Shown here: piece after piece, positions 34,371-40,030 of the stretch
Layout: the number at the start of each line of letters is the position of its first letter
Position numbering within the stretch: position 1 is the stretch's first letter
Assembly: GCA_947588885.1 (NCBI GenBank)
Contig: CANQAH010000008.1
Coordinates: 1-40,030 of the forward strand
DNA length: 40,030 bases
Origin: an uncultured Clostridia bacterium
GTDB lineage: Bacteria > Bacillota > Clostridia > TANB77 > CAG-508
Reading direction: 5' to 3'
Position numbers and translations under genes: made by a program
Notes under the pieces: model-generated
Database searches by the model: none
What the model was told of the DNA's origin: nothing
What the model saw: only the letters and a program-made list of their open reading frames with translations

Positions 34371-35882
34371 ATGAATAAAACATTAAAGAAGATATTAGTA
34401 TTATTTGCTTTTACTTTTTTACTTATTTGTATTGATAAAAAAGTATTTGCAACTAGTATTTCATTTAGTCCTAATAATCCAAAAGTAAATCAATCTGTTA
34501 CAATAACTGTTTCAGTTCCAAATGTACATACGGCATCTGTATATGCTAATGTTACAGGACCTGGAATTAGTACACAAATAGCTGTTGTTGGAGGAGACTT
34601 AGGTGGAAATAAGCAAACAATTTCTAAAAGCATAACAGTTAAGCCTACAGGAACAGGAAAAATATCAGTATCAATTGCTTCAAATTCTAGAGCTATAGCT
34701 GATGGAAAAGACGTTAATGTACAGGCAAGTGCTTCAGCAACAGTTACAGAAGCAACTACAGGAAATTCAAATAGTGGCGGAGGAAATAGTGGTGGAACAT
34801 CAAATAGTGGAGGAGGTTCTACTACGAATAATACATCTACAGCAGAACCTAGTTTAGGAAATTTAGGTATAACTCCACATGATTTTAGTGGATTTAAATC
34901 AACTAAGACTAGTTACACTGTAAATGTACCAAATGATTGTACATCTATAAAAATATATGCTACAGCAAAAGTTGGAAAAATCACATCAGGAACTGGTACA
35001 AAAAACTTAAAAGAAGGAACAAATAAGTTTAGTGTTGTTGTTGCAAATGGAAATAAAACAAAAACATATACAATTTCAGTTATAAGAGCAACTAGTACAG
35101 ATGCTGAAGAAGTTCCAAATGTTATAGAAGAACAAGATGAACAAGAACCAGTTGAGGAAAATCCTGGAATTGGACTTGCTAAGCTTGAAATACCAGGATA
35201 TGAATTGGATAAAGAATTTGCAACAGATGTATATGAATATACTGTTACTACAGAGGAAGAACTTACTTTAGAGGAATTAGAAGAGATAAAAGATAAAATA
35301 ATAGCTGAAAGTAATTTTGAAGCAGCAGTATTTGAAGCAAATGCAGAAATAACAGAAGATGGAGTAAGACAAATTGTTATTATTGTAAAAGATGATGAAA
35401 GAGAATATGCTAAATATATAATTACTTTTGAAGTTGAAGAAAAAGAAGAAGTGGTAGCTGGAGTAGTTACAGATGATACTTCAACAGATCCTGGTAATGG
35501 TCAAACAGGATTATCAATGAAAGATAGAATATATATTCTTGCTGGTTTGGTAGGAATAATATCTTGTGTAACTATTGTATTATCAATAAATTCATATATT
35601 CAAACTAGAAGACTACGTGAATATGAAGGCGATTACGATGAATATGATGATGAAACTGATTTTGATCAAGTGAACCAATATGATGAGGAAATTCAAGGGG
35701 AGAATTCAGAATTAGAAGAATTAGAAAAATTACAGCAACCACCACAAAGGACAGATGAAATACTTGATCCAACTCAGGATTTTGGAGAAATTACAACAGA
35801 AATAATTTCAAAATCACAACAATTAAATGGATATAGAAATTTAAGAGGTCAAAGAAAACCTACAGGTGGAAGACATTTTTAA
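34371..35882 (+). CDS. membrane-anchored surface protein with Ig-like and cadherin-like beta-sandwich domains
   Basis: 503 aa. Signal peptide (about 1-28, ending FAT), a beta-sandwich domain (30-125), a Gly/Ser/Asn linker, then a cadherin-like beta-sandwich (about 160-240) with LGNLGITPHDFSGFKSTKTS and YTISVIR at the ends, as in PF12733. A second, diverged such module follows (265-360, KLEIPGYELDKEF). A helix at 385-410 anchors it, leaving about 90 acidic, probably cytosolic residues. RBS GGGAGAGG. It could be the surface partner or scaffold for the dockerin-bearing hydrolase just upstream; that is inference from position only. Confidence 0.85.
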   Translation: MNKTLKKILVLFAFTFLLICIDKKVFATSISFSPNNPKVNQSVTITVSVPNVHTASVYANVTGPGISTQIAVVGGDLGGNKQTISKSITVKPTGTGKISVSIASNSRAIADGKDVNVQASASATVTEATTGNSNSGGGNSGGTSNSGGGSTTNNTSTAEPSLGNLGITPHDFSGFKSTKTSYTVNVPNDCTSIKIYATAKVGKITSGTGTKNLKEGTNKFSVVVANGNKTKTYTISVIRATSTDAEEVPNVIEEQDEQEPVEENPGIGLAKLEIPGYELDKEFATDVYEYTVTTEEELTLEELEEIKDKIIAESNFEAAVFEANAEITEDGVRQIVIIVKDDEREYAKYIITFEVEEKEEVVAGVVTDDTSTDPGNGQTGLSMKDRIYILAGLVGIISCVTIVLSINSYIQTRRLREYEGDYDEYDDETDFDQVNQYDEEIQGENSELEELEKLQQPPQRTDEILDPTQDFGEITTEIISKSQQLNGYRNLRGQRKPTGGRHF

Positions 35883-35899
35883 ATGTGACGAATCCTTTA

Positions 35900-35934
35900 T
35901 CTAATAGGAAATGCGGAGCATTTTCCTATTATAC
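35900..35934. repeat. TAATAGGAAA palindrome
   Basis: CTAATAGGAAA and TTTTCCTATTAT around TGCGGAGCA; nearly the same loop as the copy at 21767-21804. Confidence 0.85.
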
Positions 35935-35935
35935 A

Positions 35936-35970
35936 AAAATACTCTTGTAAATTAGCAAGAGTATTTTTTT
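35936..35970 (+). terminator. terminator after the cadherin-like gene
   Basis: AAAATACTCTTG/CAAGAGTATTTT with a 7-T run. Confidence 0.9.
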
Positions 35971-35995
35971 GACATTTTTTGTCGATGAAAAAAGC

Positions 35996-36024
35996 TTGCA
36001 ATACATATCTTGTGATAGTATAAT
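35996..36024 (+). promoter_or_regulatory. strong promoter of the candidate ncRNA
   Basis: TTGCAA (35996-36001), 17-bp spacer, consensus TATAAT (36019-36024). Start expected near 36,031. Confidence 0.75.
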
Positions 36025-36030
36025 GCAAAT

Positions 36031-36362
36031 CAGTTAATATTAATTAACGTATTTATTTCTAGAATTGTATTTTTGTCCAAAAATACAAACTTCCCCAAAA
36101 AAATAAAAAATAAAATAATTTGGTATTTATGTTATGGTTTTATACGTTAATATAAATATTAACAATTTTGAGGAAAGGAGGATCATTATTATTTTAGCCT
36201 TTGCTTTTATGTCTATTAAATTTAAAAGGTATAGCCCCCAATTAAATATAATTAGATAATAAATAATAGAATAATAAAATATGTTAGAAAAAAGTGATAA
36301 ATACCAAATTATATTTATGCACTACTACTAATAAAAGCGAAGGAAGTTCCTTCGCTTTTTTA
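36031..36362 (+). ncRNA. candidate structured non-coding RNA, about 330 nt, class unknown
   Basis: A promoter and a strong terminator enclose a stretch without a credible ORF. Visible structure: hairpin GTTAAT/ATTAAC (36033-36048); 10-bp hairpin TTGTATTTTT/AAAAATACAA (about 36065-36088); a perfect 16-bp long-range pair ATAATTTGGTATTTAT (36115-36130) with ATAAATACCAAATTAT (36297-36312), extendable by about 5 bp past one bulge; hairpin GTTAATAT/ATATTAAC (about 36147-36164). An AAAGGAGG at 36174 has only ATT codons at start distance. It does not show tmRNA, SRP RNA or RNase P signatures. A roughly 200-nt element closed by a long stem could be 6S-like RNA or a MITE; I cannot decide. Confidence 0.45.
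36333..36362 (+). terminator. terminator of the candidate ncRNA
   Basis: AAAAGCGAAGGAA/TTCCTTCGCTTTTTT, nearly perfect. Confidence 0.9.
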
Positions 36363-36398
36363 TCTAATAGGAAAGTGCTTCGCATTTCCTATTAGATA
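36361..36398. repeat. TAATAGGAAA palindrome, best copy
   Basis: Perfect 14-bp arms TATCTAATAGGAAA (36361-36374) and TTTCCTATTAGATA around GTGCTTCGCA. It follows the terminator T run immediately; GGCTTTGCC comes next. The remainder to 36,530 is AT-rich with no gene. Confidence 0.9.
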
Positions 36399-36534
36399 AA
36401 GGCTTTGCCAAATAGCGAAGTTTTAAAAATTTCTTATTTATATAGGGGATTTGCCTTAAAAATAAGAAAATTTATAAAAAGATAAAAAATAAAAAAATTC
36501 CTAAAATTAGTAATGCATTTTTTGTAAAATTATA

Positions 36535-36563
36535 TTGAAAAACCAATATTTTTAATATATACT
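36535..36563 (+). promoter_or_regulatory. promoter of the 36,587-40,030 operon
   Basis: TTGAAA (36535-36540), 17-bp spacer, TATACT (36558-36563). Confidence 0.65.
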
Positions 36564-36586
36564 TTTTTTAGAAAAGGAAGTGTATT

Positions 36587-37255
36587 ATGGAACAGAAAAA
36601 GAAATTTATTTTGGCAATTCCAACGATAATAATAATTATAGTTACAATTGTAGGGATTTCTTTGATTTTTTATAATAGACATTTTAAAGAACTAAGTAGA
36701 GAAGATGCAAAATTACTTGCTGAAAAAGTTACTAGTATTAATAATATTTCATGTGAAATTGTTACCGAATCAACTATGCAAGGTTCGTCACAATCTATAG
36801 TTGATTATAAGCTTAAAGATAACAAATTAATTACTAAAAACAATGATTATTTGACATATGAAAATGATGATATAAATTCAAAAATACAGATTGATGATAC
36901 GGAAAAAATAGCTTTTACTTTTAAGGAATATGAAAGTGATATACAAATTTTTAAAGAATCTTTATGTTCAGCTGTACAGTTACTTAAAAGTGAAGAATGT
37001 GAATATAAGTTTATAAAATATGAAACAATGAATGGAATTAAATGTGCTGAAATTGAACTTACAGAGGCTAATGCTAGATTTGATATTTGGCTTGATAGAA
37101 AAAATGGAATGATTGTAAAATTTGAAGGACATGATAATATCGAGGGAGTTGGAGAAGTCACAATGACAAGATATTATAGGTATCAAATTGGCACTGTTAC
37201 TGATAATGATGTTTCTGAACCAGATTTATCTGGTTATACAATAGAAGAATTATAA
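36587..37255 (+). CDS. hypothetical membrane-anchored protein, possibly LolA/LppX-like fold
   Basis: 222 aa. One N-terminal helix (about 8-29) anchors an extracytoplasmic domain with the rhythm of LolA-type lipoprotein-carrier folds: INNISCEIVTESTM, KIAFTFKEYES, INGIKCAEIEL-like strand and WLDRKNGMIVKFEG followed by VTMTRYYRYQIGTV. That fold call is by pattern only. RBS AAAAGGAAG. First gene of an apparent three-gene operon (gaps 27 and 23 nt) ending in the papain-family protease, so a link to the cell surface is likely. Confidence 0.75.
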   Translation: MEQKKKFILAIPTIIIIIVTIVGISLIFYNRHFKELSREDAKLLAEKVTSINNISCEIVTESTMQGSSQSIVDYKLKDNKLITKNNDYLTYENDDINSKIQIDDTEKIAFTFKEYESDIQIFKESLCSAVQLLKSEECEYKFIKYETMNGIKCAEIELTEANARFDIWLDRKNGMIVKFEGHDNIEGVGEVTMTRYYRYQIGTVTDNDVSEPDLSGYTIEEL

Positions 37256-37282
37256 TTACTAAAGAAATTATGGGAGATAAAA

Positions 37283-38161
37283 ATGAAAGATTCAAATTAT
37301 TTAATTGATTTTTCATATAAGCTTGATTGCTTAATATCAGAAATTAATAAATTGAATAACAAAGTGCGTTTGTGTAACAGTAATGCAAAGATTTTTAATA
37401 TTGATATTAAATCAGATTTTTACATTTCTCCAGATTACTTTTTAAAATTAAGAGATTTTTTACATCAAAAGATTGAAGAAGGAAGTAAATACGATAGAAA
37501 AATTGTTGAACTGAAAAGGAGTTTTTCAAAAGAATATTTATCAATAAAATATAAAATTACAAAAGAAATAAATAGATTAGAAGAGCTACAAGAAATACAG
37601 ATGAACAAAGTAGTATATCGAGAAATATATTCTGCCAAATGGGATAATGAAAATTACTTAAAAGAATCATGTAATGTTAAAAGTTCGATATTTGAAGCTT
37701 TTTTAGGAATAGCAAAATATAGAAAATTAGCATATAAAAATCATCAATTAAAAGCTGATATAATTCAAAAAGAATATAACAATAAAAATTTTGAGAGAAA
37801 AAATATATTTGAATTAGTAAATATGATTGAAAATGCAGATATAAAAAATGGAAATCTTTTATGCCTGCAAGATGATATGATCAAAGCTTTTATGATAGAC
37901 AGGAATGTTATAAAAAGAAATAATACAGAAAAATGGAAACAGGCAGTATTAATTCCTGATGGAATTTTTGAAAAAAGATCATATTTTAAGGTTTTGAATC
38001 AGAATTTGACTGAAGAAAACAAAAAATTAGAGATGGAATTAAAAGAAAATAGATTAGTTATTGGAAAAGAAAAAAATATAACAATTAACAATTTAATTAG
38101 ATTAAATTCAAAATTAGCTAAAATAGTAATACCAACATTTAATTTAGAAAAAAATAATTAG
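37283..38161 (+). CDS. hypothetical 292-aa helical protein
   Basis: Not recognised. No signal peptide or membrane helix. Lysine-, asparagine- and glutamate-rich; long helices predicted at about 65-115 (KIEEGSKYDRKIVELKRSF and onward to EINRLEELQEIQ) and 235-275 (LTEENKKLEMELKENRLVIG), consistent with coiled coils. The middle has a short hydrophobic stretch FEAFLGIAKYRKLAY. RBS GGGAGA 7 nt before the ATG. Its place between an anchored protein and a secreted protease suggests a cytosolic partner of the same operon, but nothing shows the function. Confidence 0.7.
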   Translation: MKDSNYLIDFSYKLDCLISEINKLNNKVRLCNSNAKIFNIDIKSDFYISPDYFLKLRDFLHQKIEEGSKYDRKIVELKRSFSKEYLSIKYKITKEINRLEELQEIQMNKVVYREIYSAKWDNENYLKESCNVKSSIFEAFLGIAKYRKLAYKNHQLKADIIQKEYNNKNFERKNIFELVNMIENADIKNGNLLCLQDDMIKAFMIDRNVIKRNNTEKWKQAVLIPDGIFEKRSYFKVLNQNLTEENKKLEMELKENRLVIGKEKNITINNLIRLNSKLAKIVIPTFNLEKNN

Positions 38162-38184
38162 AAACTGAAGAAGAAGGTAAAAAA

Positions 38185-40030
38185 ATGAGGAAAAAGGTTA
38201 ACGTAGTTTTTTTTGTTTTTACTTTTTTAATAATATTTTTTAATTTAACTGTTTTTGCTGCAGATGACATTCAAATGTCAATAAAGGAATATTCAGAAGA
38301 ATACAAAGAATGGTTAGTTTTACCACCTGAGAAAAAACAAAATACAATACCTCCACGACCATATGATATACCATATGTGCAATTTGAAGTTAATAATCCA
38401 TTAAAAAAATTCAGATTTGAAAGCGTTGCTGCGGCTGCTCAAACAAAATATGATTTAAGAGAAGTAATTTCTGAAAATATGAAAGTTAAAGATCAAGGGG
38501 CATCAGGTTCTTGTTGGACTTTTGGATCAATTGCTTCTTTGGAAACTAATTTAGCTTTAAAAAATAAGCGTAACAATAATAATGCTTCTACTGTATATGA
38601 CTTTTCTGAAAAACATATGAGATATGCGGTTACAAGAGATTTTAATAATGGAGAAAAAAATGAACAAGCTTTAGCTAGAAGTTCGGAGGATGGTGGAAAT
38701 GCTTATGTGTCTAGTGCGTATTTTACGAATGGAGTCGGACCTATTAATGAAAATGAGATGCCATTTGATGATAAACCAGATTTAATAGATTTAAATAGTA
38801 TCAAAAATAAGAAAATAACAGCTCAAGTGAATGATATTTATGAATTTCCAAGTTTAACAGCTGATAATCTTTCGCAACTACAGAAAGATATGAAAGAGTA
38901 TATTAAAAATTATGGTGGAATTGGTGCTGCAGTGCATGGTGCATCATTATCTTTAGATGGAACAAGTGAAGTTTATAATAATAAAACTGGAGCTATATAT
39001 TGTCCATCAAGTAGTCAATATCCTATAGATCACTATGTTGTTATAGTTGGATGGGATGATGATTATGAAACTTCAAAATTCAATTCTAAAAATGTACCTA
39101 AAAAACCAGGTGCATGGATAATTAAAAATTCATGGGGAGAAAAAGTAAATGTAGGTAAAGTTGATGATGTAAAAAAACAACTTCTTGAAACAGAAAAATA
39201 CAAAGAATCCCTTGCACAACAAGGAATTGATTCAGTTGAAGAGATTACAGATGAGATATTACTTAAATATTTAATTGATGGATGTTATATAGAAGGAGAA
39301 TATATATATATAAAAGTCGGAGACGATGGATTTATGTATGTTTCATATGAAGATGCAAATATATATTCATGGCTTACTGGAATAGAAGATGCAGATGATG
39401 CAGTGACATATGACAATTTATACCAATATTGTACATATTACTTACCTTTAGCTGTTAGTGTTATGTCTTCAAAAGCATATTTAGGTAATATTTTTGAAAG
39501 GAAACAGACTGATAAAAAAGAAGTGTTGACACAAGCTTCAATAGTACTTTTTGAGCCTGCTACATGTAAAGTATTAGTCAATGCGAATGGAACTGAAATG
39601 TCGTCAAATAGTTTAAAACAAGTTGAATTAGTAGATGGTTCATCTAAAACTGTTGGTGCAGGAATACATACTTTTGAATTTAAAACGCCAATAGAATTAA
39701 CTTCAGATAAATTTGCAGTTGTAATAGAAATAAATTCATTAGCATCAAGTACTTCTTTAGTAATGGAATCAAAAATACCAGATAGTATGAAACAAGAAGT
39801 AAAAAAAGAATTAGAAGAGGCTGGATATAAAGATGAGCAATTAGAAGCAGCAATGAGAACTTATACGCAATATGACTATTTGACAATGGAAAATGGAAAA
39901 TGTTTTTATGGTGTAGATTTATCTAATATGAATGATATGTCAAAAATAACATCAGGGTATCCAAACTTATATGATGGTGATAGTACGGTGAAAGCATATA
40001 CAAAGTACATTACAGATTCAGACCCAGATC
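38185..40030 (+). CDS. secreted papain-family (C1A) cysteine protease with lectin-like domain, partial at window edge
   Basis: Open from ATG 38185 to the end (615 codons, no stop), so the C-terminus is outside. RBS AGAAGGT-like. Signal peptide about 1-30 (KKVNVVFFVFTFLIIFF, then VFAAD). A short pro-region precedes the C1A fold: VKDQGASGSCWTFGSIASLE with nucleophile C110, HYVVIVGWDDD with H283, and IIKNSWG with N315. After an acidic insert comes a region with YDNLYQYCTYYLPL and TFEFKTPIEL, as in the lectin-like domain that often follows bacterial C1A proteases (PF18560). It is probably a surface or wall-attached peptidase. Confidence 0.9.
   Translation, partial: MRKKVNVVFFVFTFLIIFFNLTVFAADDIQMSIKEYSEEYKEWLVLPPEKKQNTIPPRPYDIPYVQFEVNNPLKKFRFESVAAAAQTKYDLREVISENMKVKDQGASGSCWTFGSIASLETNLALKNKRNNNNASTVYDFSEKHMRYAVTRDFNNGEKNEQALARSSEDGGNAYVSSAYFTNGVGPINENEMPFDDKPDLIDLNSIKNKKITAQVNDIYEFPSLTADNLSQLQKDMKEYIKNYGGIGAAVHGASLSLDGTSEVYNNKTGAIYCPSSSQYPIDHYVVIVGWDDDYETSKFNSKNVPKKPGAWIIKNSWGEKVNVGKVDDVKKQLLETEKYKESLAQQGIDSVEEITDEILLKYLIDGCYIEGEYIYIKVGDDGFMYVSYEDANIYSWLTGIEDADDAVTYDNLYQYCTYYLPLAVSVMSSKAYLGNIFERKQTDKKEVLTQASIVLFEPATCKVLVNANGTEMSSNSLKQVELVDGSSKTVGAGIHTFEFKTPIELTSDKFAVVIEINSLASSTSLVMESKIPDSMKQEVKKELEEAGYKDEQLEAAMRTYTQYDYLTMENGKCFYGVDLSNMNDMSKITSGYPNLYDGDSTVKAYTKYITDSDPD

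Noticed and set aside
36031-36362. tmRNA, SRP RNA or RNase P RNA
   Set aside because: No tRNA-like CCA end, no GGTC...GGAAGGAAGCAGCC-type SRP loop, and GAGGAAAG alone is not enough for RNase P.

Overview
The window is a chromosomal stretch of a very AT-rich, low-GC Gram-positive bacterium, most likely an uncultured or gut-type member of the Clostridia. The pointers are the Gram-positive PolC replicase, the pyrH-frr-uppS-cdsA-rseP-polC gene order, an M-box leader in front of mgtE, AGGAGG-type ribosome binding sites, A/T-ending codons and the standard genetic code (TGG codes Trp and TGA is used as a stop, for example at the end of the RNHCP gene). Species cannot be named from sequence alone.

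Layout. 1-1,800: the 3' part of a CAU tRNA and its terminator, then two self-contained hypothetical genes (77 and 300 aa) with base use unlike the rest. 1,950-3,850: mgtE under an Mg2+ M-box riboswitch, with dispersed palindromes inserted in its leader. 3,900-6,340 (minus): a fused ABC ATPase/FtsX-type permease. 6,600-11,120: a secreted metallo-beta-lactamase-fold protein with a Pro/Thr/Ala linker, mscL, and a ClpC/ClpA-like unfoldase that lacks the usual middle domain. 11,120-11,550: gene-free but rich in inverted repeats. 12,060-21,470: one long tight operon pyrH-frr-uppS-cdsA-rseP-(PH-like membrane protein)-polC, covering UMP phosphorylation, ribosome recycling, lipid carrier and phospholipid synthesis, membrane proteolysis and replication. 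21,475-22,195: a block of tandem and dispersed palindromic repeats. 22,196-24,860: a DUF1294 membrane protein, a 59-aa minus-strand gene whose promoter overlaps that of recG, and recG. 24,998-25,744: another gene of foreign base composition, possibly a stand-alone Spo0A-C-like DNA-binding protein. 25,930-29,890: a small membrane protein, a uridine-kinase-like nucleoside kinase, an RNHCP zinc protein and a large membrane protein split by a frameshift. 29,965-32,373 (minus): a U32 peptidase-family (RlhA-like) protein. 32,560-40,030: a cell-surface region with a wall glucosaminidase plus dockerin (split by a frameshift), a cadherin-like membrane-anchored protein, a candidate non-coding RNA, two poorly known proteins and a secreted papain-family protease that runs off the right edge.

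The most unusual structure is not a protein. Several families of palindromes (a 67-bp CGGACAAT element, a roughly 36-bp TAATAGGAAA element, an accompanying AAATTT hairpin and a larger hairpin-plus-tail unit) recur in most intergenic spaces, often in the same composite order, and two copies of the large unit show compensatory base changes. A second candidate is the promoter-to-terminator transcript at 36,030-36,362, which has no convincing ORF and contains a 16-bp perfect inverted repeat enclosing about 200 nt. Four genes (77, 300, 59 and 248 aa) look laterally acquired, each alone with its own promoter and hairpin terminator.
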